Source: Mycolicibacterium mageritense
GTDB lineage: Bacteria; Actinomycetota; Actinomycetes; Mycobacteriales; Mycobacteriaceae
Length of the DNA stretch: 64,000 nt
Direction of reading: 5' to 3'
NCBI RefSeq assembly: GCF_010727475.1
Contig: NZ_AP022567.1
Span: 1,798,001-1,862,000 of the forward strand
The position numbers were made by a program, and so were the translations under genes. The notes beneath the pieces are model-generated. The model saw only the letters and a list, made by a program, of their open reading frames with translations. It searched no databases and had not been told where the DNA came from. How positions within the stretch are numbered: position 1 is the first letter of the stretch; each line of letters starts with the position of its first letter. Positions 16,476 to 27,775 of the stretch are shown here, in pieces.

Positions 16476-19036
16476 TTCGCCTCCTGGACGACGGTGGGCA
16501 TCCCCAGCGCGGTGACCGGCACCTTGCGCCCAGCCCGGTCGGTGAACGCCACGGTGGGATCGGCGACATCGGGTGCGTTGACGAACGACACGAACCGCGC
16601 GAGCTTGTCGGGATCCTCCAGGACGCCCTTCCATTCGCACGCGTAACCGTCGACGTGGCGTAGCATCGCTGCCTCGAATTCGGCTGCCAGACCCAAAGAG
16701 TCGTTGCACACCACGTCACGCAGGTGATCCAGCCCGCCGTCGAGGCTCTCCAGCCACGGCGCGGTGCGCTGCAACCGGTCGGCGGTACGGATGTAGAACA
16801 TCAGGAACCGGTCGATGTAGCGGATCAGCGTCTCATCGTCGAGGTCACCGGCCAGCAGCTGGGCGTGCTTGGGCGTCATACCACCGTTGCCGCACACGTA
16901 GAGGTTCCAGCCGGTTTCGGTGGCGATGACGCCGACGTCCTTGCCGCGGGCCTCGGCGCATTCCCTGGCACAGCCCGAGACACCCATCTTGAGTTTGTGC
17001 GGCGAGCGCAGGCCGCGGTAGCGCAGCTCGAGGTTGATGGCCATCTGAACCGAGTCCTGCTGGCCGTACCGGCACCAGTCACTGCCCACGCAACTCTTCA
17101 CGGTGCGCAGCGACTTCCCGTATGCCTGACCGGATTCCATGCCGCCCTCGACCAGCCTGCGCCAGATCTCGGGCAGCTGTTCCACCCGAGCACCGAACAT
17201 GTCGATGCGCTGACCGCCGGTGATCTTGGTGTACAGGTCGAAGTCCCTGGCGATCTCGCCGATGAGGATCAGCTGCTCGGGCGTGATGTCGCCGCCGGGC
17301 ACCCGGGGCACCACCGAGTAGCTGCCGTTGCGCTGAATGTTGGCCAGGAAGTGATCGTTGGAATCCTGCAGTGAGGCCTGCTCGCCCTCCAGGATGTGGT
17401 CCGAGCTGGTGGACGCCAAGATGGAGGCAACCGTGGGTTTGCAGATGTCGCAACCCTTTCCGGTGCCGAACTGCTCGATCAGACCGGAGAACGTGCGGAT
17501 CTCGGTGGCGCTGATGATCTCGAACAGCTCAGCCCGCGACTGGCTGAAGTGCTCGCACAGTGCCTTGGACTGCTCGACGCCCTCGGCCTCGAGCAGCTGC
17601 TTGAGCAGCGGCACACACGACCCACACGAGGTGCCCGCCAGCGTGCACTTCTTCAGGCCGGGAACATCGGTGCAGCCTCCGCAGATCGCTTCCTTGAGAT
17701 CACCTTTGGTGACGTTGTTGCACGAGCAGATCTGTGCGATGTCGGGTAGCGCGCCCACGCCCAGCCCGGACGACTCACCGTCGGTCGCGGGGGCGATCAA
17801 CGCCAACGGGTCGCCGGGCAGTTCACTTGCCACCATGGGCCGCAGCACGCCGTAGGACGAGGCGTCGCCGACCAGAATGCCGCCGAGCAGGGTCTTGGCA
17901 TCGTCGGACAGCACCAGTTTGGCGTAGGTCTGCTTGACCGGGTCGTTGACCACGACCTCCAGGCAGTTCGGCGTAAGCCCTTTCGCGTCACCGAAACTTG
18001 CGACGTCGACGCCGAGCAGCTTGAGCTTGGTCGACATGTCCGCGCCGGGGAACTCGGCCGCGCCGCCGAGCAGGCGGTCGGCCACCACCTCCGCGGTGGT
18101 GTATCCCGGAGCCACCAGGCCGTAGCAGCGGCCCTCGATGGCGGCCACCTCGCCGATCGCATAGATGTTGGGATCGCTTGTCACACAAGTCAGATCGGTG
18201 AGCACACCGCCACGCTGCGCCATGTCCAGACCGGCGTCACGGGCCAACTCATCGCGCGGACGCACGCCGGCGGCGAAGATCACCACTCCGGCGTCGATCG
18301 CGGTGCCGTCGTTGAGTGACACTCGCAGCGAGTCGTCGATCGCGGAGCGCCGCAGCGGCTTGTGCTTCTGCGCAGGCTGGATGCTCTCGGTGCTGACCGC
18401 GGTGTGCACCTCGATGCCGAGGCCCCGCATCATGCGGTTCAGCAGCACGCCGCCGGCCTCGTCGAGCTGAGCCGCCATCAGGTGCGGTGACATCTCCAGA
18501 ACGTGTGTGCTCAACCCGAACTGCCGCAACGCGTTTGCCGCTTCCAGGCCGAGCAGACCACCACCGATCACCACGCCGACCGGCGACTTCGAGCCCAACG
18601 CGGTCTGGGCGCTCGCGCGGATGGCGTCAAGGTCGTCCAGTGTGCGGTAGACATGGCAGCCGGGCAGGTCGCGCCCCGGCACGGGCGGCACGAAGGCGTA
18701 CGACCCGGTGGCGAGTACCAACGTGTCGTAGGCAAAGGTCTCGCCGGCCGCGGTGCGCACGGTACGTGCGTCCCGGTCGATCTCGACGACCGCGCTGCCC
18801 AGCCTCAGGTCGACCAGGTCATCGCCCGCGTAGTCGTTACCCGGCAGCGCCACCTGCGCGCGGTCCCAGTGCTCGGTGTACGCGGTGAGCCCGACGCGGT
18901 CGTAGGCCGCGTCGGCCTCCTCGGCGAGGATCGTGACCCGCCACTCGCCTGCGGTGTCCCTGGCCCGCAACGCCTCGACAAAGCGGTGCCCCACCATGCC
19001 GTGACCGACGACCACGACGCTTCGTGTTCCAGACAT
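16472..19036 (-). CDS. nirB: Nitrite reductase [NAD(P)H] large subunit NirB
   Basis: An 854-residue siroheme enzyme that reduces nitrite to ammonium in six-electron steps. Domains in order: FAD/NAD(P)H-binding (VVVVGHGMVGHRFVEAL at the start, GVVIGGGLLGLEAANAL near 145-165, ATP/FAD motif IYAIGEVAAIEG near 290), a BFD-like [2Fe-2S] domain (QICSCNNVTKGDLK near 440, GTSCGSC near 478), the GCDICKP motif near 528, then ferredoxin-like and siroheme/4Fe-4S domains with CVGSDWCRYG near 648 and GCARECAEARGKDVG near 687 holding the four cluster cysteines. nirD is coupled downstream. The 105-bp upstream gap should hold the nitrogen-control promoter; I could not fix a GlnR or NnaR box. Confidence 0.95.
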   Translation of the reverse strand: MSGTRSVVVVGHGMVGHRFVEALRARDTAGEWRVTILAEEADAAYDRVGLTAYTEHWDRAQVALPGNDYAGDDLVDLRLGSAVVEIDRDARTVRTAAGETFAYDTLVLATGSYAFVPPVPGRDLPGCHVYRTLDDLDAIRASAQTALGSKSPVGVVIGGGLLGLEAANALRQFGLSTHVLEMSPHLMAAQLDEAGGVLLNRMMRGLGIEVHTAVSTESIQPAQKHKPLRRSAIDDSLRVSLNDGTAIDAGVVIFAAGVRPRDELARDAGLDMAQRGGVLTDLTCVTSDPNIYAIGEVAAIEGRCYGLVAPGYTTAEVVADRLLGGAAEFPGADMSTKLKLLGVDVASFGDAKGLTPNCLEVVVNDPVKQTYAKLVLSDDAKTLLGGILVGDASSYGVLRPMVASELPGDPLALIAPATDGESSGLGVGALPDIAQICSCNNVTKGDLKEAICGGCTDVPGLKKCTLAGTSCGSCVPLLKQLLEAEGVEQSKALCEHFSQSRAELFEIISATEIRTFSGLIEQFGTGKGCDICKPTVASILASTSSDHILEGEQASLQDSNDHFLANIQRNGSYSVVPRVPGGDITPEQLILIGEIARDFDLYTKITGGQRIDMFGARVEQLPEIWRRLVEGGMESGQAYGKSLRTVKSCVGSDWCRYGQQDSVQMAINLELRYRGLRSPHKLKMGVSGCARECAEARGKDVGVIATETGWNLYVCGNGGMTPKHAQLLAGDLDDETLIRYIDRFLMFYIRTADRLQRTAPWLESLDGGLDHLRDVVCNDSLGLAAEFEAAMLRHVDGYACEWKGVLEDPDKLARFVSFVNAPDVADPTVAFTDRAGRKVPVTALGMPTVVQEAK

Positions 19037-19141
19037 GCCCCGAGGTTAGGAAGCCGATATTGCCGAAATGTCGCACTGTGTGAAGCGCCCATCACGGTGT
19101 GCTCACGATCCCGCCGGACTGCATGTGAGGCGGCGGCTACG

Positions 19142-20719
19142 TCAACGTTCGGCCGATACCGACTGCAACGGCTGCGCGAGCGCCGAGTTCGCGGCGTCCA
19201 CCGCGGCGCCGCTACGGACGAACTCGACGGTGGCCTCGACCTCCTGCGAAAGGAATCGGTCCTGGCCGGGCCCGGCGACCCGCTCGCGCAGCGCGGCCAC
19301 GACGGCGCCCGTGGCAGGGCCCGGCAGCAGCGGCGCGCGCAGGTCGATGGCGCGGGCCGCGGTCAGCAGTTCGATCGCGAGCACCCGCGTGAGGCCGTCG
19401 ATCGCCAGGCGCAGTTTGCGCGCGGCCGACCACCCCATCGACACGTGGTCCTCCTGCATCGCGCTCGACGGGATCGAGTCGACGCTGGCCGGGACGGCCA
19501 GCCGCTTGAGCTCCGACACGATCGCGGCCTGGGTGTACTGCGCGATCATGTGCCCCGAATCGACGCCGGCGTCGTGCGCGAGGAACGGCGGCAGACCACG
19601 CGACCGCGCCACGTCGAGCATGCGGTCGGTGCGGCGTTCGCTCATCGACGCCACATCGGCCACCGGAATGGCGAGGAAGTCCAGCACGTAGGCCACGGGT
19701 GCGCCGTGGAAGTTGCCGTTGGATTCGACGCGGCCGTCCAGCGTGACCACCGGGTTGTCGACCGCCGACGCCAGCTCGTAGCCCGCGATGGTCCGCGCGT
19801 GCGCGAGGGTGTCCCGGGCAGCGCCCGCGACCTGCGGCGCGCACCGCATCGAGTATGCGTCCTGAACGTAGGTGCAGTCTGGGCCGACATGGCTTGCGAC
19901 GATCGGTGAATCCGCCAGCAGTGCACGCATATTCGCGGCCGCCACGGCCTGGCCCGGCTGGGGCCGCAGGGCCTGCAGATCGGCCGCGAACACCCGGTCC
20001 GTGCCGAGCATGGCCTCGACGCTCATCGAGGCGGTGATGTCGGCGCAGCGCAGCAGCATGTCGAGGTCGTGGCACGCCAGCAGCAGCATGCCGAGCATGC
20101 CGTCGGTGCCGTTGATCAGCGCCAGGCCGTCCTTCTCCGCGGGATGGATCGGCTCGATGCCGGCCGCCCGCATCGCCTCGGCCGACGGGCGCAGTTCGCC
20201 TGCGGCGTCGCGCACCTCGCCCTCGCCGAGCAATGACAGCGCGACGTGCGCCAGCGGAGCCAGATCCCCCGAACAGCCCAGCGAACCGTACTCGCGCACC
20301 ACCGGGGTGATCCCGGAATCGAGCAGTGCGCACAGGGTTTTCGCGGTTTCCGTCCGCACCCCGGTGCGCCCGGTGGCCAGGGTGGACAGCCGCAGCAGCA
20401 TCAATGCGCGGACGACCTCGCGCTCGACCTCGGGTCCGGAGCCCGCGGCGTGCGACCGGATCAGCGAGCGCTGCAGCTGCACGCGCTGCTCATTCGGGAT
20501 GTGCACGCTGGCCAGCGCGCCGAATCCGGTCGAGACTCCATAATGCGGTTTGACGTCGTGCGCGAGTGCGTCGACGACCTCGCGGGCGGCCGCGATCGCG
20601 GCGAGCGCGTCGGCACCCAGTTCGACACCCGCGCCGTGCCGGGCAACGGCGACGACATCGGCTTCGGTGACCGGGCCCTGCCCGACGGTGACCCGAAGCT
20701 GCGTACTGGAGGTCGTCAT
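19142..20719 (-). CDS. hutH: Histidine ammonia-lyase
   Basis: A 525-residue HutH converting histidine to urocanate and ammonia. The electrophilic MIO cofactor arises from an internal X-Ser-Gly; here the tripeptide is Cys-Ser-Gly in GSLGCSGDLAPLAHVAL, near residue 149, not the common Ala-Ser-Gly. Other family motifs are HYGVSTGFGALA, ALINGTDGMLGMLLLA, QDAYSMRCAPQVAGA and FLAHDAGVDSGHMIAQYTQAA. The start at 20719 is chosen for the GGGAGAAG just upstream; the frame extends 11 codons further without support. It is divergent from an RpiR regulator and the rest of the hut genes, with AT-rich repeats between. Confidence 0.93.
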   Translation of the reverse strand: MTTSSTQLRVTVGQGPVTEADVVAVARHGAGVELGADALAAIAAAREVVDALAHDVKPHYGVSTGFGALASVHIPNEQRVQLQRSLIRSHAAGSGPEVEREVVRALMLLRLSTLATGRTGVRTETAKTLCALLDSGITPVVREYGSLGCSGDLAPLAHVALSLLGEGEVRDAAGELRPSAEAMRAAGIEPIHPAEKDGLALINGTDGMLGMLLLACHDLDMLLRCADITASMSVEAMLGTDRVFAADLQALRPQPGQAVAAANMRALLADSPIVASHVGPDCTYVQDAYSMRCAPQVAGAARDTLAHARTIAGYELASAVDNPVVTLDGRVESNGNFHGAPVAYVLDFLAIPVADVASMSERRTDRMLDVARSRGLPPFLAHDAGVDSGHMIAQYTQAAIVSELKRLAVPASVDSIPSSAMQEDHVSMGWSAARKLRLAIDGLTRVLAIELLTAARAIDLRAPLLPGPATGAVVAALRERVAGPGQDRFLSQEVEATVEFVRSGAAVDAANSALAQPLQSVSAER

Positions 20720-20763
20720 GTGGTTCTTCTCCCTGCTTGTGGTGCGGACCACGGTACCGCTGC

Positions 20764-20850
20764 ATGAATGAAATCATCAAGTAGTCATCTTCCGATTAGC
20801 ATGACTATTCATTTGATATTGATGACGCGACTTGACAGATTTTCATTCAG
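20764..20850. promoter_or_regulatory. hut divergent promoter region with TTCATT-type repeats
   Basis: The hutH-rpiR gap is an AT-rich island. It has three related sites: ATGAATGAAAT at 20764-20774 (reverse complement ATTTCATTCAT), TATTCATTTGAT at 20806-20817, and GATTTTCATTCA at 20838-20849. Sites repeated between a divergent regulator and its likely target are typical of autoregulated RpiR operators. The assignment rests on sequence similarity among the sites only. Confidence 0.45.
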
Positions 20851-20889
20851 GGAGCACATTCTGGGCTAACTCCGGCGAATCGAGGGCTG

Positions 20890-21759
20890 ATGCCGACAGG
20901 GCAGACACCAGCAGCTGCCGCCAGCGTGCGACGTTGGCTGAACATGCTGCTCGAAGGCCGTCAACTGTCGCCGGCGCAACGGCGCGTGGCCGCGTTTCTG
21001 CTCGAACATCCCGACGAAGCGGTGTGGCTCAGCGCCGAGGAGCTGGGCAGGCGATCAGGGGTCAGTCAGCCGACCGTCAGCCGCTTCGCGACCGCGCTGG
21101 GCTTCGACGGCTACCCCGAACTGCGCGAACAGGCCAGGTCGCAGGTGCAGGAACAGCTGCGCGGCAGCGGTGCGGATCCCGACGCCGTCAGTGCCCTGCG
21201 CCGCCTGGTGGCCGCCGAAACCACGAACCTGACGGAGCTCGCATCCAGCCCGTGGGCCGGCGAACGGGTCGAAAGGATCGGCGGTTTCCTGGCCGAATCC
21301 CGGCCCCTGCCGGTGCTCGGGCTGCGGGTGTCCAAGCCGTTCGCCGACCTGTTCGTGCATTTCGCGGCGAAGGTCCATCCGGACGTGCGTTCGGTCCCGG
21401 AGGGATCCTCGGGTGACGACGCCCTGGTCAGCGCCCGCGTCGCAGGTGCCACGTGGCTTCTGGTCTTCGGCCTGCCGCGTTATCCCCGTGCGCTGCTGGA
21501 TTCGATCCACTTCGCCCGCAGCCTCGGGTTGCGCGTCGCACTGGTCACCGACAGCCCGTTGTGCCCGCTGGCCAACGAGGTCGACGATCTGTTGGCCGCA
21601 CCGGTGGCCTCGACCCTGACCTTCGATTCCGCCGTCGCGCCCATGGCCCTGACGATGAGCCTGCTGCATGCGCTCACCGAAGCCCTTCCCGAGCATGGCC
21701 AGCGCCGGCTCGAAGAGTTCGACCAGCGGGCTGCGGATCGCAACCTGTTTATCGATTAA
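20890..21759 (+). CDS. RpiR-family regulator (HTH plus SIS domain), likely hut regulator
   Basis: A 289-residue protein. The N-terminal RpiR helix-turn-helix spans about residues 15-90 (LSPAQRRVAAFLLEHPDEAVWL, RRSGVSQPTVSRFATALGFDGYPELRE). A C-terminal SIS-like domain spans about 125-260 (LPVLGLRVSKPFADLFVHFAAKV, DALVSARVAGATWLLVFGLPRYPRALLDSI, RVALVTDSPLCPLANEVDDLLAAP). SIS domains of this family normally bind phosphosugars; in a histidine cluster the ligand might be urocanate or another intermediate. It precedes hutU by 41 bp and is divergent from hutH, so it most likely controls histidine use in place of HutC. Confidence 0.85.
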   Translation: MPTGQTPAAAASVRRWLNMLLEGRQLSPAQRRVAAFLLEHPDEAVWLSAEELGRRSGVSQPTVSRFATALGFDGYPELREQARSQVQEQLRGSGADPDAVSALRRLVAAETTNLTELASSPWAGERVERIGGFLAESRPLPVLGLRVSKPFADLFVHFAAKVHPDVRSVPEGSSGDDALVSARVAGATWLLVFGLPRYPRALLDSIHFARSLGLRVALVTDSPLCPLANEVDDLLAAPVASTLTFDSAVAPMALTMSLLHALTEALPEHGQRRLEEFDQRAADRNLFID

Positions 21760-21800
21760 CCCATCCGCCAATCCTTTTCGATATTCAAGGGAGAGTTCCA

Positions 21801-23455
<1,655 letters not shown>

Positions 23456-23459
<4 letters not shown>

Positions 23460-24673
23460 CCGGATCCCTCTCGGAGCGGTTCGTGTCGCTGTGGGCGTCG
23501 CTCACGCCGATCGGCCGCGACCCGGAGACCGGCGGTTACCGCCGGTTCGCCTGGAACGCGGCCGACCGCGAGGTGCGGGCCTGGTTCGTCGACCAGGCCG
23601 AGCAGCGTGGCCTGTCGTATCGCGAGGATCGCAACGGCAACCAGTGGGCGTGGTGGGGCGAGCCGGGACCGGATGCGGTGGTCACCGGCAGCCACCTCGA
23701 CAGCGTGCCCGACGGCGGTGCCTACGACGGCCCGCTCGGTGTGGTCTCGGCCTTCCTGGCCGTCGACGAGCTTCGCGCACAAGGGATTGAGCCCGCGCGC
23801 CCGTTCGCGGTGACCAACTTCGCCGACGAGGAGGGCGCCCGGTTCGGTGTCGCCTGCATGGGCAGCCGGCTGCTGACCGGCGCGATCGAGCCAGACCGGG
23901 CTCGTGCGCTGCGCGATGCCGACGGCGTGACACTGGCCGACGCGATGCGTGCGGCGGGTGTGGACCCGGACGGGCTGGGCCGCGACGAGCAGGCGCTCGA
24001 ACACATCGGAGTCTTCGTCGAACTGCATGTCGAACAGGGCCGGGCGCTCGTGGACATGGATGCCGCGGTGGGAGTCGCGACCGCCATCTGGCCGCACGGC
24101 CGCTGGCGATTCGAGTTCCGCGGCGAGGCGAACCACGCGGGCACCACGCGCGTGGACGACCGCGTCGACCCCATGCTGCCGTTCGCGGTCAGTGTGCTGG
24201 CCGCGCGGGAAACCGCCGCCGCCACCGGTGCCATGGCCACATTCGGGAAGGTCCTCGTGATCCCCAACGGCGTCAACGCGATTCCGTCGGCCGTCCACGG
24301 CTGGTTGGACGCTCGCGCGGCCGACGACACCGTGCTGGAGAAGCTGGTCTCGGAGGTCACGGCGGCCGGTGAGGCTGCGGCCGCCGAGCACGGCGCAACC
24401 CTGACCGTGACCCGCGAATCGTATTCACCCGTGGTCGGTTTCGACGACGAGCTACGGGACCGGATCAGCACGCTGCTCGACGACGCACCCCAGTTGCCGA
24501 CCGGCGCGGGCCACGACGCCGGGATCCTGTCGGCGCACGTACCGACCGCGATGCTGTTCGTGCGCAATCCGACCGGCGTGAGCCACAGCCCGGTGGAATA
24601 CGCTTCCGACGAGGACTGCGTCGCCGGGGTGGTGGCGCTGACCAGGGTCTTGCGGGAGTTGGTGTGTCAGTGA
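23456..24673 (+). CDS. M20-family amidohydrolase (allantoate/N-carbamoyl-amino-acid hydrolase type) in the hut operon
   Basis: A 405-residue M20 peptidase-fold amidohydrolase. Metal ligands and motifs: VVTGSHLDSVPDGGAYDGPLGV (His, Asp), NFADEEGARFG (catalytic Glu pair), ELHVEQGR, the dimerisation-domain FRGEANHAGTTRVDDRVDP, and the C-terminal LPTGAGHDAG and GVSHSPVEYA. The family includes allantoate amidohydrolase, N-carbamoyl-L-amino acid hydrolase and ureidoglycolate hydrolase. Inside the hut operon, between hutU and hutF, the expected missing step is hydrolysis of N-formyl-L-glutamate, so I infer formylglutamate deformylase activity replacing HutG. Allantoate hydrolysis seems unlikely because no purine genes are near. 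GTG start overlaps the hutU stop. Confidence 0.82.
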
Positions 24674-26001
24674 CGCGGTACTTCGCCGACTACGCGTGGC
24701 TCGGCGGCGACCAGGTCAGCGATCGCGTGCTGATCGAGGTCGACGGCGAGCGGATCACCGCGGTGTCGGCCGGCCAGGACCGCCCGGCCGACGCGATCCA
24801 CCTGGCCGGTGTCACAGTCCCCGGTCTGGCAAACGCGCACAGTCACGCGTTCCACCGCGCGCTGCGCGGCCGTACCCACCGCGGCGGCGGAACCTTCTGG
24901 ACGTGGCGTGAGGACATGTACACCGTGGCGGGCCGGCTGGACCCGGACTCGTACCACGCACTGGCCCGGGCGACGTATGCCGAGATGGCCCTGGCCGGCA
25001 TCACGTGTGTCGGCGAGTTCCACTACGTGCACCACACCCCGGACGGGACACCGTACCCGGAATCGAACGCCTTGGGCGAGGCGCTCATCGCCGCGGCCGC
25101 CGATGCCGGGATCCGGATCACCCTGCTCGACACGTGTTATCTGACAGGCGGTTTCGGTGTCGACCTGAAGGGCCCGCAGGTGCGGTTCACCGACGGATCC
25201 GCGGCCAACTGGGCCGAGCGCGTGGACCGGCTGACCGCGCCGGCACATGCCCGCATCGGCGCGGCGATCCACTCGGTCCGCGCCGTGCCTGCCGATCAGC
25301 TGAGCACGGTCGCCTCGTGGGCGCACGAACACGGGACGCCACTGCATTTCCACATGTCCGAACAACGAGCCGAGAATGAGGCCTGCCTGGCCGCCCACGG
25401 TTGCACGCCGACGCAGCTGCTGGCCGATCACGGTGCCCTCGGCGCGCTGTCGACTGCGGTGCACTCCACGCATCTCACCGACGGCGACGTCGCCGCGCTG
25501 GCCGGTTCCCACACCTACGTGTGCATGACCCCGACCACCGAGCGGGATCTCGCCGACGGCATCGGCCGGGCCCGGGATCTGGCCGATGCCGGTGGGCCGC
25601 TGACGCTGGGCAGCGACAGCAACGCCGTCATCGACCTCTTCGAAGAAGCCCGCGGCATGGAACTCGACGAGCGGCTGCGCACCGAGCGACGCGGGCACTG
25701 GCTCGCCTCGGATCTGATGCGCGCCGCGACCTCCGACGGACACGCTTCGCTGGGCTGGGCCGAGGCGGGCAGAATCCAGCCCGGTGCGCTGGCCGACTTC
25801 GTCACGGTCGGGCTCGACTCAGTCCGCATGGCCGGCTGGGATTCGGTAAGCCTGCTGGAGACCCTCGTGTTCGCCGCCAACGCACCCGACGTGACCCACG
25901 TCGTGGTCGGCGGACGGCGCGTCGTCGACGGTGGGCGGCACACCTCTGTGGCAGACGTCCCTGCGGCACTACATGATTCGATTAGGGCGGTGGTCTCGTG
26001 A
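24664..26001 (+). CDS. hutF: Formimidoylglutamate deiminase
   Basis: A 445-residue amidohydrolase-superfamily enzyme of the HutF type. Zinc ligands appear as LANAHSHAFHRALRGRTH near residue 60, HFHMSEQRAENEACL near 235, AVHSTHLTDGDVAALAGSHTYVCMTPTTERDLADGIG in the middle (given in part: TPTTERDLADG) and LTLGSDSNAVIDLFEEARGME. It converts N-formimidoyl-L-glutamate to N-formyl-L-glutamate and ammonia. This indicates the five-step histidine pathway, which then needs a deformylase. The GTG start overlaps the end of the M20 gene by 10 bp, and its own end overlaps hutI (GTGA). Confidence 0.92.
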   Translation: MSVTRYFADYAWLGGDQVSDRVLIEVDGERITAVSAGQDRPADAIHLAGVTVPGLANAHSHAFHRALRGRTHRGGGTFWTWREDMYTVAGRLDPDSYHALARATYAEMALAGITCVGEFHYVHHTPDGTPYPESNALGEALIAAAADAGIRITLLDTCYLTGGFGVDLKGPQVRFTDGSAANWAERVDRLTAPAHARIGAAIHSVRAVPADQLSTVASWAHEHGTPLHFHMSEQRAENEACLAAHGCTPTQLLADHGALGALSTAVHSTHLTDGDVAALAGSHTYVCMTPTTERDLADGIGRARDLADAGGPLTLGSDSNAVIDLFEEARGMELDERLRTERRGHWLASDLMRAATSDGHASLGWAEAGRIQPGALADFVTVGLDSVRMAGWDSVSLLETLVFAANAPDVTHVVVGGRRVVDGGRHTSVADVPAALHDSIRAVVS

Positions 26002-27188
26002 GCAGTCTTCTGATCGACAACATCGGCGCGTTGGTGACCAACGACCCGGCGCAGCAGACCGGCCTGGCCGGATTGATCACCGACGCCGCACTGGTTTTCG
26101 ACGACGGCGTGGTGGCGTGGGTAGGCCCTCGCGGCGCGGCACCCGATGCCGACGACCGCGTCGACGCCGACGGCCGGGCCGTCATCCCCGGATTCGTCGA
26201 CAGCCACAGTCACCTGGTGTTCAGCGGTGACCGCTCGGCCGAGTTCGCCGCGCGGATGGCGGGAAAACCGTACAGCGCAGGCGGAATCAACACGACCGTG
26301 AACGCTACCCGCGCGGCAAGCAGCGACGAGCTGCGCGCCAACGCGGACCGCCTGATCGCGGAGTCACGGCGCTCGGGCACCACCACCAACGAATGCAAGT
26401 CCGGCTATGGGCTCACGGTCGAGACCGAGCTGGAGAGCCTTCGGCTGGCCGCCGAGTTCACCGACGAGGTCACGTTCCTCGGGGCACATCTGGTGCCGCC
26501 GGAGTACGCCGACCGGCCCGACGATTACGTCGATCTGGTGTGTACGGCCATGGTTGATGCGTGCGCGCCGGCCGCCAAATGGATCGACGTGTTCTGTGAG
26601 CGCGGCGCGTTCGACGGGGACCAGACCCGGAAGATCCTCACGGCCGGGGTTGAGCGGGGTCTGATCCCGCGCGTGCACGCCAACCAACTCGGGCCGGGCC
26701 CGGGCGTGCAGATCGCGGTCGAATTCGGTGCGGCGTCGGCCGATCACGCGACGTTCCTGGACGACGACGACATCGCGGCGCTCGCCTCGGGCAACACCGT
26801 GGCGACGCTGCTGCCCGCCACCGAATTTGCAACGCGCCAGCCCTATCCCGATGCGCGGCGGCTGCTCGACGCGGGTGCCACCGTGGCGCTGGCGAGCAAT
26901 TGCAATCCCGGCTCGGGTTTCACCAACAACGTGCCGTTCTGCATCGCGCTGGCCGTGCGGGACATGAACATGACGGTGGACGAGGCGCTGTGGTCGGCGA
27001 CCATGGGCGGGGCGCGCGCGCTGCGTCGCACCGATGTCGGGCATCTGAGCGTCGGGGCCCGCGCGGATGCCGTGCTGTTGGACGCGAATTCGCATGTGCA
27101 CCTGGCGTATCGGCCAGGAGTTCCGCTGGTCGGAGCGGTCTGGCGGGGCGGCGAGCTGATCGCGGGCAATGCCGGGGCCCCTGCGTGA
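25998..27188 (+). CDS. hutI: Imidazolonepropionase
   Basis: A 396-residue amidohydrolase-superfamily enzyme hydrolysing 4-imidazolone-5-propionate to N-formimidoyl-glutamate. Family motifs are GFVDSHSHLVFSGDRSAEF (HxH metal site), YSAGGINTTVNATRAAS, ECKSGYGLT, VHANQLGPGPGVQIAVEFGAASADHATFL in part, and LASNCNPGSGFTNNVPFCIALAV. It shares GTGA overlaps at both ends, with hutF and hutD, so the four genes from the M20 hydrolase to hutD are translationally chained. Confidence 0.94.
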   Translation: MSSLLIDNIGALVTNDPAQQTGLAGLITDAALVFDDGVVAWVGPRGAAPDADDRVDADGRAVIPGFVDSHSHLVFSGDRSAEFAARMAGKPYSAGGINTTVNATRAASSDELRANADRLIAESRRSGTTTNECKSGYGLTVETELESLRLAAEFTDEVTFLGAHLVPPEYADRPDDYVDLVCTAMVDACAPAAKWIDVFCERGAFDGDQTRKILTAGVERGLIPRVHANQLGPGPGVQIAVEFGAASADHATFLDDDDIAALASGNTVATLLPATEFATRQPYPDARRLLDAGATVALASNCNPGSGFTNNVPFCIALAVRDMNMTVDEALWSATMGGARALRRTDVGHLSVGARADAVLLDANSHVHLAYRPGVPLVGAVWRGGELIAGNAGAPA

Positions 27189-27775
27189 CATTGCGCGTGC
27201 AGCGGTTCGCCACGCACCGACGGATGCCGTGGCGTAACGGCGGTGGGGTCACCTACGAGATCGCCCGCCGACCGGATCACGGCGAATTCGACTGGCGCAT
27301 CAGCATTGCCGAGGTGGCCGCGTCGGGAGCGTTCTCGTCGTTCCCCGGCATCGACCGCGTCATCATGCTGGTCGACGGCACCGAGATGGTGCTGACCGTG
27401 AACGGTGACCGGCACCGGCTGCACCCGTTGGAACCGTTCGCGTTCGACGGGGGCGCAGACACCGTCGGCGAAGTCGCGGCACCGATGCGCGACCTCAACG
27501 TGATGACCCGCAGGGGCCGGGCCACGGCCGAATTCGGTGTGCTGCGGACGGCCGAGGACACACCCGTACAGATCGACCGTGCCGACCCGCTCGTGCTCGT
27601 GGGGCTGACCGGCACCGTCGCGGTGTCCGCGGTGCACGAACGCGCCGAGCTGACCCCGTTGGACGCCGTGTGCTGGTCTGATTCCCCGCTCACGGTGCGC
27701 GGAGCGGGGACGGTGGCCGTGGTACGGATCCGCCGCCAGGTCAGCCCCGCTGACGCGCCAGCGCCGCCGCGATGA
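27185..27775 (+). CDS. hutD: HutD-family protein
   Basis: A 196-residue cupin-fold HutD. Its start (THRRMPWRNGGGVTYEIARRP) matches the family motif for MPWxNGxGxT, followed by FDWRISIAEVAASGAFSSFPGIDRV and AFDGGADTVGE...MRDLNVMTRRG. HutD is found in many hut operons and is thought to limit or tune flux, perhaps by sensing formylglutamate; its biochemistry is not settled. GTG overlaps the hutI stop. The last 35 bp overlap the convergent mocR-type gene. Confidence 0.88.
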   Translation: MTLRVQRFATHRRMPWRNGGGVTYEIARRPDHGEFDWRISIAEVAASGAFSSFPGIDRVIMLVDGTEMVLTVNGDRHRLHPLEPFAFDGGADTVGEVAAPMRDLNVMTRRGRATAEFGVLRTAEDTPVQIDRADPLVLVGLTGTVAVSAVHERAELTPLDAVCWSDSPLTVRGAGTVAVVRIRRQVSPADAPAPPR

